Source: JAXLXE01 sp046328115
GTDB taxonomy: Bacteria > Chloroflexota > UBA6077 > JACCZL01
Length of the DNA stretch: 64,000 nt
Assembly (NCBI GenBank): GCA_046328115.1
Contig: JAXLXE010000001.1
Coordinates: forward strand, 2,046,001 to 2,110,000
Direction: 5' to 3'
Shown: piece after piece, positions 27,374-35,275 of the stretch
Numbering within the stretch: position 1 is the stretch's first letter
Layout: each line of letters opens with the position of its first letter
Program-made: the position numbers and the translations under genes
Notes under the pieces: model-generated
The model's database searches: none
What the model saw: the letters and a program-made list of their open reading frames with translations, nothing else
Told to the model about the DNA's origin: nothing

Positions 27374-27580
27374 ATGGCAGAGAAGAACAAGAACCAGACC
27401 GCTCAGGAGCGCGCCCGAATGCGCGAGATCATCGGCGCCCAGTCTTCGGGCCGGTTCTGCGTGGCAAACTCGTGTGGCAGCAAGGCGGAGCCCATCCTCA
27501 AGAAGGATCTCTATCCCGTGGTGATGGCGTTCCCGCGTCGCACGGTGTACTACCACCGCGCCTGCCTGTCCGTAAACTGA
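27374..27580 (+). CDS. Small conserved Cys/His protein, function unknown
   Basis: A 68-aa hydrophilic protein with a charged N-terminal helix and four potential zinc ligands: C29 and C34 (FCVANSCG), then H61 and C64 (YYHRACL). GGGGAGGAG lies about 5-10 nt before the ATG, giving strong ribosome-binding support for a real gene despite its size. A near-perfect terminator hairpin starts 20 bp after its stop. I do not recognise a named family. Confidence 0.6.
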   Translation: MAEKNKNQTAQERARMREIIGAQSSGRFCVANSCGSKAEPILKKDLYPVVMAFPRRTVYYHRACLSVN

Positions 27581-27599
27581 CAGGCAACGCATCAAGCGC

Positions 27600-27633
27600 C
27601 CAGGACGCCCGGCCATCAGGCCGGGCGTCCTGG
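27600..27633 (+). terminator. Perfect 15-bp stem, probable intrinsic terminator
   Basis: CCAGGACGCCCGGCC (27600-27614) pairs perfectly with GGCCGGGCGTCCTGG (27619-27633) around a 4-nt ATCA loop, followed by CGTTTCA. It lies 20 bp after the small Cys/His gene. Confidence 0.75.
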
Positions 27634-27715
27634 CGTTTCAGACCAGGCGCCCTGGCTACAATGCCAGGCGCGCCGGGCAGTCCGGCGTCGTCAATCGCGA
27701 CCTGCGAGGACTCCC

Positions 27716-28654
27716 ATGCCGAAGCGCGTCATCTTTGACACCGATCCTGGCGTGGATGACGCCATGGCCATGCTCTTCATGATTGCCTCCCCGGAGATCG
27801 AGCTAGAGGCCGTCACCACAGTGTTCGGCAACAACGGGGCCGAGCAGACCACCCGGAACGCAATCGTCGTCCTGGACATCGCCGGAAGGGCAGAGATCCC
27901 CGTCGCCAGGGGCGCCGAGCGGCCCCTCATCAAGGGACGCAAGATCGGCAGCTCAGTGGTCCACGGTGAAAATGGCCTGGGTGACGCGCCGCTGCCCACG
28001 CCCTCCCGCGGCCCCGTTTCGCAACGCGCCGCTGAGCTCATCATCGAGCGCATCATGGCGGCCCCCCGACAGATCACACTCATCGCCGTCGGCCCGCTCA
28101 CCAACATCGCGCTCGCCACCCGACTCGAGCCCCTCATCGCCGACAACGTCCGCGAGCTCATCATCATGGGCGGCGCGATCGACGCGCCCGGCAACCTCAC
28201 GCCGCTCGCGGAGGCAAACATCGGGAACGATCCGGAGGCCGCCTGGATCGTGTTCCACGCGGGCTTCCCGCTGACAATGCTCGGGTTGAACGTGACCCAC
28301 CGAACAGTCATGACCCCGGACTACGTAGCTGGGCTGCGCCGCGACGGCGGAGCGAAGGGCGCGTTTATCGCGGACATCTCGGCCCACTACGCGGACGTCT
28401 ACCGGAAGCGGAACGGTGCGCCCGGATTCCCCGTCCACGATTCCTCGGCGGTCCTGTACGCCATCGATCCCGGCTACTTCACGACCGAGCAGATGTTCGT
28501 AGACGTGGAGATCAAGAGCGCGCGCGGCTACGGTCAAACCATGCCGGACCGCCGTGGTCAGTGGGACCGCGAGCCAAACGTGAACGTCTGCGTGGACGTG
28601 GACTCCGCGCGGTTCCTCGACCTGTACCGCCGGCGGATCACCGGCGCCCACTAG
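27716..28654 (+). CDS. Nucleoside hydrolase (IUNH family)
   Basis: A 312-aa hydrolase that cleaves the N-glycosidic bond of nucleosides. The calcium-binding signature DTDPGVDDA is at residues 8-16, followed by TTVFGNNG and the mid-domain LIAVGPLTNIA and ELIIMGGAI. The conserved VHDSSAVLYAIDP contains the C-terminal metal-ligand Asp. GAGGA lies 5 nt before the ATG. A second, clearly paralogous copy lies at 33624, on the other side of the five-gene LivJ-like importer, suggesting uptake and cleavage of nucleosides or related glycosides. Confidence 0.93.
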   Translation: MPKRVIFDTDPGVDDAMAMLFMIASPEIELEAVTTVFGNNGAEQTTRNAIVVLDIAGRAEIPVARGAERPLIKGRKIGSSVVHGENGLGDAPLPTPSRGPVSQRAAELIIERIMAAPRQITLIAVGPLTNIALATRLEPLIADNVRELIIMGGAIDAPGNLTPLAEANIGNDPEAAWIVFHAGFPLTMLGLNVTHRTVMTPDYVAGLRRDGGAKGAFIADISAHYADVYRKRNGAPGFPVHDSSAVLYAIDPGYFTTEQMFVDVEIKSARGYGQTMPDRRGQWDREPNVNVCVDVDSARFLDLYRRRITGAH

Positions 28655-28857
28655 GACGCCGGCTGTGTCCAACTGCCTTGACGACTGCCCCGCCACGGGG
28701 TAGCCTACCGCCACGTGCCCTGGGGATCTGGCAGCCACTGGGCAGGGGGTCTGTGTCGCGCGTACTCCCACTCCGTACGGCTGCATGACCTCGACGGCAT
28801 GCGAACTGCCCGAACCCAGCGGATCCAGAGATCCGACGATCGCAGTGGGAGCCAGCC

Positions 28858-30231
28858 ATGGCAAGAGCAACTCACGTCTCCGCTTTCCGTGCGCTCAGGC
28901 TCATGGCGAGCCTGACCTCGGTGATCCTGCTGTTGAGCGCGTGCTCCGCTCCAGCCGCGCCAGCACCGGCCAAACCGACAGAGGCGCCCAAGCCGGCCGC
29001 ACCCGTAGCCTCACCCACGGCCGCGCCGGCCGCTTCACCCGCGGCGTCGCCGGCCGCCTCGCCTGCCGCGCAGGCACCCGCCGCGGTCGCGAAGGCGTCA
29101 GGCCCGGCACCGGCCACCATCAAGATCGGCGCCGTCGTACCCACGACCGGCCGCTACGCCGCCGGCGGCGAGCAGATCAAGAACGGCTACGAGCTGGCCA
29201 TCGAGGCCGTCAACAACAACGGCGGCATCTTGGTCAAAGAGTTCGACAAGAAGATCCCAATCGAGCTCAAGCTGCTGGACGACGAGTCCGACGCCACCAA
29301 GACCGTCCAGCGACTGGAGACGCTCAACTCCAGCGAGCAGGTGCTGGCCTACCTGGGCGGCTTCGGGAGCGACCTGCACGCCGCCGCGGCGGCCATTGCC
29401 GACAAGAACAAGACGCCGTATCTGGGCGTCGCCTTCGCTCTGCAGCAGGTGCACGATCGCGGTCTGAAGTACCTCTTCTCACCGTTCCCCAAGTCGCCCA
29501 GCCTGGCCAAGAGCTCGTTCGACATGATGGACAGCCTGTCGCCGAAGCCCACGAAGCTGGCCCTGTTCATCGAGAAGACGGACTGGGGCAACGAGCTTCG
29601 CGAGCTGTGGAAGAAGGAGGCCCAGGCGCGGGGCTACACCATCGTTGCCGATGAGGAGTACGCGCCCGGCTCCAAGGACTTCGCCCAGATGATCCTGAAG
29701 GCAAAGAGCGGCGCAGCCGAAGCCGTGCTGGCCCTCCCCAATCCCCCAGACGGCATCGCGATTGCCAAGCAGATGAAGGAGCTAGACCTCAATGCCCGGT
29801 TCTACTACTTCCTGCGCGCCGCGGACACGCTCTCCTGGGGCCAGGGCCTGGCGAAGGACGGCGACTTCTTCGTGAACGCACCCGGTTGGAGCCCAGACTT
29901 CAAGGCGGCCGGCGTGGACGATCTCAAGCAGCGCCACCAGGCCAAGTACAACAAGAGCGCGGAGGCCGTAACCGGCCCGGCCTACGCCTGCGTCCAGATC
30001 CTGGCGAACGCGATCGAGCGCGCGGGGCGCCTCGACCGAGACGCCATCCGCGACGCTATCGCCGCGACGGATATGGCCACGGTGATGGGCAGCGTGAAGT
30101 TCAACACGGACGGCACCGGCCAGGTTGTCACCGTGGCCAATCAGTGGCAAGGCGGCAAGCAGGTGCTGGTGTGGCCAAAGGACCAGGCCACCGCCCCGCT
30201 ACAGCCCGCGAAGACCTGGCGCGAGCGCTGA
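28858..30231 (+). CDS. Branched-chain-amino-acid-type ABC substrate-binding lipoprotein (LivJ-like)
   Basis: A 457-aa binding protein with a signal peptide, lipobox (LLSAC, C29), and an Ala/Pro/Ser linker to about residue 78. The type-I periplasmic binding fold then begins: IKIGAVVPTTGRYAAGGEQIKNGYELAIEAVNNNGGI, followed by the NSSEQVLAYLGGFGS and YLGVAFA blocks. GGGAG precedes the ATG. It heads a complete importer (two ATPases, two permeases). Ligands of this family include amino acids, urea, amides and, in some systems, nucleosides; the flanking nucleoside hydrolases favour the last (inference). Confidence 0.92.
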   Translation: MARATHVSAFRALRLMASLTSVILLLSACSAPAAPAPAKPTEAPKPAAPVASPTAAPAASPAASPAASPAAQAPAAVAKASGPAPATIKIGAVVPTTGRYAAGGEQIKNGYELAIEAVNNNGGILVKEFDKKIPIELKLLDDESDATKTVQRLETLNSSEQVLAYLGGFGSDLHAAAAAIADKNKTPYLGVAFALQQVHDRGLKYLFSPFPKSPSLAKSSFDMMDSLSPKPTKLALFIEKTDWGNELRELWKKEAQARGYTIVADEEYAPGSKDFAQMILKAKSGAAEAVLALPNPPDGIAIAKQMKELDLNARFYYFLRAADTLSWGQGLAKDGDFFVNAPGWSPDFKAAGVDDLKQRHQAKYNKSAEAVTGPAYACVQILANAIERAGRLDRDAIRDAIAATDMATVMGSVKFNTDGTGQVVTVANQWQGGKQVLVWPKDQATAPLQPAKTWRER

Positions 30232-30290
30232 CTTCAGCGAACGGCTGGCCCCCGGTTCACCTCCCGGGGCCAGCCCATCGCGCGCTGCCT

Positions 30291-30330
30291 CAGATGCTGC
30301 TCGCCGTAGCCAGATGCTGCTCACCGTAAC
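30291..30330 (+). repeat. 20-bp direct tandem duplication at the LivG-like start
   Basis: Two adjacent 20-nt units (30291-30310 and 30311-30330) differ at only two positions, and each contains an ATG. The second ATG (30314) starts the ATPase gene. The first (30294) opens an 11-codon reading frame that stops at 30327-30329, inside the start of the ATPase gene. Confidence 0.9.
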
Positions 30331-31042
30331 GGGCCTGACGCGCTCGTTCGGCGGCGTGATCGCCGTCCGTGACGTGACCATGTCCGTGGCGGAGGGCGAG
30401 ATAGTGGGGCTCATTGGCCCGAACGGCTCTGGCAAGACCACGCTGTTCAATGCCGTCACCGGCTACTACCCGCCAGACGCCGGCACGGTGTGGCTGGACG
30501 GGCGCAACATCACCGGTGCCAGCGCGGCCCGGGTCTGTCGGCAGGGCATCGCGCGGACGTTTCAGCTCGTGAAGCCGTTCGGCCATCTGTCGGCGCAGGA
30601 CAACGTGGCCGTGGGGCGCGCCTACGGACGAGAACCGGCGCCAGACCGCGCGACCGCGGGCGCTGAGGCCCTCGCGTTGCTCGAATTCGTGGGCCTCGGC
30701 GATCGCGTCCACACGCTCGCCCGCGCCCTGACCCTCGTGGATCGAAAGCGGCTAGAGCTGGCCCGGGCGCTCGCCGCCCGTCCACGGCTGCTGCTTCTAG
30801 ACGAGCTTCTCTGCGGGCTGAACCCGTCAGAAGTAGTCGACGCCATGACCCTCATCGAGAAGATTCGCGAAAAGGGCATTGCGATAGTCATGGTGGAGCA
30901 TCTGGTGGGCGCCGTCTTCGGGCTATCGGATCGCGTGGTGGTGTTGAGCTCCGGCGAGAAGATCGCGGAGGGCCCGCCGGCGGTGATCGCAGAGGATCCG
31001 GCTGTGATTGAGGCTTACCTGGGCGTGGCCCCCGGTGCTTGA
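30314..31042 (+). CDS. livG: ABC transporter ATP-binding protein (LivG-like)
   Basis: ATPase of 242 aa for the LivJ-type importer. Walker A is GPNGSGKTT, Walker B LLLLDELLCGL, and the H-loop His is in MVEHL. The family insertion RQGIARTFQLVKPFGHLSAQDNV is typical of LivG. The signature region reads LARALTLVDRKRLELARAL, in which the usual LSGG is replaced by LTLVDR, close to the LPYGxQR form seen in LivG proteins. The start is the ATG at 30314; an in-frame ATG at 30125 lies inside the upstream gene. The symbol is by family; the true substrate may not be branched-chain amino acids. Confidence 0.9.
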   Translation: MLLTVTGLTRSFGGVIAVRDVTMSVAEGEIVGLIGPNGSGKTTLFNAVTGYYPPDAGTVWLDGRNITGASAARVCRQGIARTFQLVKPFGHLSAQDNVAVGRAYGREPAPDRATAGAEALALLEFVGLGDRVHTLARALTLVDRKRLELARALAARPRLLLLDELLCGLNPSEVVDAMTLIEKIREKGIAIVMVEHLVGAVFGLSDRVVVLSSGEKIAEGPPAVIAEDPAVIEAYLGVAPGA

Positions 31043-31772
31043 AGTCAGTGGCGTCCAGGCTCGGTACGGCGATCTCCCAGCCCTCTGGGGCGTCACGCTG
31101 GAGGTTCGAGCAGGCGAGATCGTGGCTCTGATCGGCCCGAACGGAGCCGGTAAGACCACGTTGATGCGGACGATCGCCGGCCTGCACGCGCCGTCAAACG
31201 GCTCCATCATCCTGGACGGAGAACCCATCCACGGGCTGCGGGCCAATCGGATCGCGGAGCGTGGCGTGATCCTGGTGCCAGAGGGGCGACGCCTGTTCGG
31301 CACCATGACCGTCCAGGAGAATCTGGAGATCGGCGCGTATTCACCGCGGGCCCGCGCCGAACGGCACAGGTCGCTCGCAAACGTTCACGCGATCTTCCCC
31401 ATCCTCGCTGAGCGTCGGTCGCAGGTGGCCGGAACACTTTCAGGCGGCCAGCAGCAGATGCTGGCCATCGGCCGCGCACTGATGGGGCTGCCTCGGTTGC
31501 TGATGCTGGACGAGCCGTCGCTCGGCCTGGCACCGGTCGTGGTGCAGCAGATCTTCAGCGTCATGCGAGACGTCCACAGCCGCGGCGTGACCGTGCTGCT
31601 GGTGGAGCAGAACGCCCACCTGGCGTTGGAGATGGCTGATCGTGCCTACGTCATCGAGCGTGGCCGTGTGGTCCGCTCCGGCACCGGTCAGGAGCTCCTA
31701 GGGTCGGAGGACGTCCAACGGGCCTACCTGGGCCTGGGCACCTCCATAGCGGCGTCCGGCGCAACCCGCTGA
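31035..31772 (+). CDS. livF: ABC transporter ATP-binding protein (LivF-like)
   Basis: Second ATPase, 245 aa. The GTG at 31035 gives VLEVSGVQARYGDLPALWGV, the usual LivF beginning, and overlaps the LivG-like stop by 8 nt; a TTG at 31008 is less likely. Walker A is GPNGAGKTT, the signature is LSGGQQQMLAIGRALM, Walker B is LLMLDEPSLGLAP, and the H-loop equivalent is in LVEQNAHLAL. It forms the heterodimeric motor with the LivG-like protein. Confidence 0.93.
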   Translation: MLEVSGVQARYGDLPALWGVTLEVRAGEIVALIGPNGAGKTTLMRTIAGLHAPSNGSIILDGEPIHGLRANRIAERGVILVPEGRRLFGTMTVQENLEIGAYSPRARAERHRSLANVHAIFPILAERRSQVAGTLSGGQQQMLAIGRALMGLPRLLMLDEPSLGLAPVVVQQIFSVMRDVHSRGVTVLLVEQNAHLALEMADRAYVIERGRVVRSGTGQELLGSEDVQRAYLGLGTSIAASGATR

Positions 31773-32647
31773 TGGGACTGGACATCCTGTTCCAGCAGCT
31801 TCTGTTCGGGCTGTTCGTCGGCGCGCTCTACGGGATCGCGGCAGTCGGGCTGTCCCTGGTGTTCGGCGTATTGCGCGTCCTCAACGTCGCCCACGGCGAG
31901 CTGCTCATGCTGGGCGGCTACGTGAGCTTCTTCCTATTCAGCCTGCTCGGCCTGGACCCCTTTCTCTCGCTGCTGGTGTGCGCTCCCGTCATGTTCCTGG
32001 CCGGAGTGGCGCTGCATCTAGGCCTGTTCAGACTCGTGACGCGGCTAGACGAGGAGGCCCGCATTAAGGGCTCGCTGTTGATCAGCTTCGAACTGACCCT
32101 GGTACTCCACAACCTGGCCATCCAGCTCTTCACAGCCGACGAGCGGACGATCTCGCTGAGCTACGCCGGCAGCGCCATCGTCGGGGGCCTGGTGTTCCCG
32201 TACGTGCGGGTGGCAGGCCTCCTGGTAGCCCTGGCGGTGATCGCGCTGCTGGACCTCGTCCTCCGCAGGACCTATCTGGGGAAGGCGATCCGTGCGACTG
32301 CCGTGGACTGGGAGGCCGCGAGCCTGGCCGGGATAGACGTGCAGCGCGCGTATCTCATCGCCTTTGCGTTGGGAACGGCACTCGCCGGGGTCGCGGGCAC
32401 GCTGGTCGCCGTGGGCTACAGCGTCACCCCCAGCATCGGCCTGGCCTGGACGCTCAAATCCATGGTGGTCGTGGTGCTCGCTGGACTCGGCAGCACCCTG
32501 GGAGCATTCGTGGCAGGCCTGCTCCTCGGCGTCGTCGAGGCCGGCAGCGTGACCGTCATCGGCGCGGGCTACCGTGAAGTGGTCGGCCTGGTCATGTTCC
32601 TGGCGGTGCTCCTGATCCGACCGCAAGGCCTGTTCGGGCGACGCTGA
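31772..32647 (+). CDS. livH: ABC transporter permease (LivH-like)
   Basis: Membrane permease of 291 aa with about eight hydrophobic segments. LFVGALYGIAAVGLSLVFGV and LRVLNVAHGELLMLGGYV are hallmark LivH sequences. The ATG overlaps the LivF-like stop by one base (TGATG). VVVLAGLGSTLGAFVAGLLLGVVEA near the end is the conserved C-terminal loop-helix. It pairs with the LivM-like protein that starts after it. Confidence 0.93.
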   Translation: MGLDILFQQLLFGLFVGALYGIAAVGLSLVFGVLRVLNVAHGELLMLGGYVSFFLFSLLGLDPFLSLLVCAPVMFLAGVALHLGLFRLVTRLDEEARIKGSLLISFELTLVLHNLAIQLFTADERTISLSYAGSAIVGGLVFPYVRVAGLLVALAVIALLDLVLRRTYLGKAIRATAVDWEAASLAGIDVQRAYLIAFALGTALAGVAGTLVAVGYSVTPSIGLAWTLKSMVVVVLAGLGSTLGAFVAGLLLGVVEAGSVTVIGAGYREVVGLVMFLAVLLIRPQGLFGRR

Positions 32648-32648
32648 C

Positions 32649-33575
32649 GTGTCCGTTCGTGTTCTGGGAGCGTCGGCCGCCGTCCTCGCAATCGCCGGCG
32701 CAATGCCCTGGCTGCTGCCGCGCGACGACGTGCTGAATCTGTTGTTCCTGGTATTCCTGCACGTGGCCCTCGGGCAGAGCTGGAACATCCTGGCCGGATA
32801 CGCCGGCCAGGTGAGCCTGGGCCACGCGGCCTTCTTCGGCGTGGGCGCGCTCGCCGCCAGAACGCTCTGGCTAGGCGGTATACCGTTTCCCCTGGCGCTG
32901 CTGGGCTCCGGATTCGCGGCCGTCGCGGTCGCCGTGATCGTCGGCGTCCCCACCTTCCGGCTGCGGGGCATCTACTTCTCCATCGGCACGCTCGGTATCG
33001 CGGAGGCGCTCCGCATCACGGCCGGCAACCTGCTGCCCCTGGTCTCCGCCCTGCCACCGGAGACGCTGGCCAGTTACTCCCTGACCCCTCGCTACCTGCT
33101 GGCGCTCGGACTGGCCGCGACAACCATCCTGGCCAGCCACCTGCTCCTCCGTTCGCGGCTGGGCCTGGGCATGCTGGCCGTGCGCGAGGATGAGGACGCG
33201 GCGCAGTCGCTCGGGGTAGACGCGCTCCGACACAAGCTGCTGGCCCTGGTCCTCAGCAGCCTGTTCACCGGACTCGCTGGAGGCACCTTCGCCTATTACC
33301 ACCCCAGCTACTACCCTGAGCTGGCGTTCAATCCAACCTGGACCTTTGACGCGCTGCTCATCACGTTCGTCGGGGGCATGGGCACGCTGTTCGGCCCAGC
33401 GCTCGGCGCCGTGTTCTTCGTGCTGGTGCGAGAACAGCTCGCCGTAACCCTGGTCCAGCTCCACCAGATCATCTTCGGCGTGCTGTTCATCGCAGTGGTC
33501 CTGCTGCTCCCGGGCGGCCTCGTCGAGGCATGGGATCGGATCCACCAGCGCGTGCATCCGCCCACCACGCCATAA
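32649..33575 (+). CDS. livM: ABC transporter permease (LivM-like)
   Basis: Permease of 308 aa, GTG start one base after the LivH-like stop. Typical LivM blocks are LGQSWNILAGYAGQVSLGHAAFFGVGA, LRGIYFSIGTLGIAEALRI, and GRRFVAVREDEDAAQSLGVD-like (here MLAVREDEDAAQSLGVD), with GGMGTLFGPALGAVFFVLVRE near the C-terminus. It completes the J-G-F-H-M importer. A nucleoside hydrolase gene follows 48 bp later in the same direction. Confidence 0.93.
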   Translation: MSVRVLGASAAVLAIAGAMPWLLPRDDVLNLLFLVFLHVALGQSWNILAGYAGQVSLGHAAFFGVGALAARTLWLGGIPFPLALLGSGFAAVAVAVIVGVPTFRLRGIYFSIGTLGIAEALRITAGNLLPLVSALPPETLASYSLTPRYLLALGLAATTILASHLLLRSRLGLGMLAVREDEDAAQSLGVDALRHKLLALVLSSLFTGLAGGTFAYYHPSYYPELAFNPTWTFDALLITFVGGMGTLFGPALGAVFFVLVREQLAVTLVQLHQIIFGVLFIAVVLLLPGGLVEAWDRIHQRVHPPTTP

Positions 33576-33623
33576 TGCGCCCTCAGCGAACATCCCCACG
33601 CACCCTATGACAGGACGGAGCCC

Positions 33624-34565
33624 ATGACAACGCAGTCGCCCACACCCATCATCTTCGACACCGACCCCGGCCACGACGACGCCTTTGCCATGCTCCTGGC
33701 GGCTCGCTCGCCGGAGCTCAAGATTCTGGCGGTCACCACCTGTGCCGGCAACCAGACCCTGGAGAAAATCACCCTCAACGCCCAGCGGATCATGACCATC
33801 GCCGGGCTGAACGACGTGCCACTGGCGGCCGGCATGGCCATGCCGCTCAAGCGCCCCCTCTACATCGCGCCCCACATCCACGGCGACACCGGGATCGACG
33901 GCTACGACTTCCCGCCCCCCACCGTGCATCCCGTCGCTGAGCACGGCGTGGACCTGATCATCCGCACCGTGCGCCAATCACCGGAGCCGGTCACGCTGGT
34001 CCCCGTGGGGCCACTCACGAACATCGCCATGGCCTTCTTGAAGGCGCCAGACATCAAGGCAAACGTGAAACGGATCACGCTGATGGGCGGCGCGGCCAAC
34101 ATGGGCAACGCCACGCCGGCGGCCGAGTTCAACATCTACGTGGATCCGGAGGCGGCGGCGGTCGTCTTCAGCTCGGGCGTGCCGATCACCATGGTCGGCC
34201 TGGACGCAACCTGGCAGGCCCGCGTCAAGCCAGAGGAGCGCGAGCGGATCCGAGCGCTCAATCCGGTCGGCAAGATGGTGGCGGAGCTCATGCAGTGGTA
34301 CGGCCAGTACCACGCGCGGGTGATGGGCTGGGACGCCCCGCCCGTGCACGATGCGCTGGCGGTGGCCGCCGTCATCCGACCGTCTTTGCTGGAGACTAAG
34401 CACGTGAACGTCGTGGTCGAGACCAGCGGCGAGTTCACCGCGGGGCGAACCGTCTGCGACCTGTTCGGCGCCACCGGGCGCCCGGCGAACGCCGATGTCG
34501 CGCTGGGCGTGGACCGCGAGGCATTCGTGGCGCTGTTCACCGAGCGCCTGGCGCGCTACTCGTAG
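33624..34565 (+). CDS. Nucleoside hydrolase (IUNH family), second copy
   Basis: A 313-aa paralogue of the hydrolase at 27716. The calcium-binding signature is DTDPGHDDA at residues 12-20. VTTCAGNQTLEKITLNA follows, then TLVPVGPLTNIAMAF and RITLMGGAANMGN, with VHDALAVAAVI at the C-terminal metal site. GGAG lies a few nt before the ATG. It is transcribed with the importer just upstream. A perfect hairpin (34582-34608) separates it from the convergent aldolase gene. Two diverged copies in one locus may split purine and pyrimidine nucleosides, which is inference. Confidence 0.93.
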   Translation: MTTQSPTPIIFDTDPGHDDAFAMLLAARSPELKILAVTTCAGNQTLEKITLNAQRIMTIAGLNDVPLAAGMAMPLKRPLYIAPHIHGDTGIDGYDFPPPTVHPVAEHGVDLIIRTVRQSPEPVTLVPVGPLTNIAMAFLKAPDIKANVKRITLMGGAANMGNATPAAEFNIYVDPEAAAVVFSSGVPITMVGLDATWQARVKPEERERIRALNPVGKMVAELMQWYGQYHARVMGWDAPPVHDALAVAAVIRPSLLETKHVNVVVETSGEFTAGRTVCDLFGATGRPANADVALGVDREAFVALFTERLARYS

Positions 34566-34581
34566 TGGGTAGCTGAGTCGA

Positions 34582-34608
34582 GCTGAGGGGCCCAGAGCGC
34601 CCCTCAGC
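34582..34608. terminator. Perfect 10-bp hairpin between convergent genes
   Basis: GCTGAGGGGC (34582-34591) pairs with GCCCCTCAGC (34599-34608) around a 7-nt loop, between the nucleoside hydrolase (+) and the aldolase (-). No U-run follows on either strand, so termination is inferred from position and stability. Confidence 0.6.
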
Positions 34609-34617
34609 GCTATCGAC

Positions 34618-35250
34618 TCACCACCAGTCCGGCGCGTACATCGAGCCAGGCTCCGGCCGCGGATGGCGGCTCGGCTCGCCAAGGCCACGCGACAGCAGAT
34701 AGATCTGGGCGCCCTCCTCCGCGTACGCGGTGGATTCCAGCGCCTTCTCCACCGTGGGCCCTACCGCGATCAGCCCATGGTTGGCCATGATGGCGGCGCG
34801 GCACTCCTTCATCACGCCCATGATGTGGTCGGCGTACTCAAAGGTGCCAGACTCCTTGTGCGGCGCGGTGCGCAGGTCCCCCCCGATGTACCGCCACATC
34901 GTCCCCACCAGCGGTGGCACCGTGACGCCCAGCACGCCCACCGCGTTGGCGTGCGCGCTGTGGACGTGCGAGATGCCAAACACGTCGCCTTTGGCGCGGT
35001 AGATGCCCACGTGCAGCGGCGTCTCGGATGACGGCTTGTGCGCGCCATCCACCACCTTCGCGTCGCGATCCACCAGCACGATGTCCGCCTCGGTCATCGT
35101 CGTGTATGAGCGGCCAGACGGGGTGATCGCGATCAGCCCGGTCTCGGGATCGCGAGCGCTGAAGTTGCCGGAGGTCATGGTCATCAGCTTGAGGCGGTAC
35201 GCCTCCTGCGCGACGGCGAGCACACGCCGCCGCAGGTCCTGGAGCTTCAT
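34618..35250 (-). CDS. Class II aldolase/adducin-family protein (OtnC- or FucA-like)
   Basis: Zinc-dependent class II aldolase of 210 aa. The metal histidines are in SHVHSAHANAV and the third in MANHGLIAVG; the phosphate-binding start is MTSGNFSARDP, with catalytic Glu in PSSETPLHVGIY. In the known erythronate/threonate pathways, OtnC (a decarboxylating member of this family) follows OtnK. Here the gene follows a four-carbon acid-sugar kinase by 25 bp on the same strand, so a 3-oxo-tetronate-4-phosphate decarboxylase is the best guess. L-fuculose-phosphate aldolase activity remains possible. Confidence 0.85.
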   Translation of the reverse strand: MKLQDLRRRVLAVAQEAYRLKLMTMTSGNFSARDPETGLIAITPSGRSYTTMTEADIVLVDRDAKVVDGAHKPSSETPLHVGIYRAKGDVFGISHVHSAHANAVGVLGVTVPPLVGTMWRYIGGDLRTAPHKESGTFEYADHIMGVMKECRAAIMANHGLIAVGPTVEKALESTAYAEEGAQIYLLSRGLGEPSRHPRPEPGSMYAPDWW

Positions 35251-35275
35251 TGGGTCCCTTTCGTGGATCGCGGGC

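Noticed and set aside
32045..32971. A 308-codon minus-strand frame opposite the LivH/LivM genes.
   Set aside because: Shadow of two unambiguous permease genes; its composition is Gln/Asp/Gly-rich and patternless.
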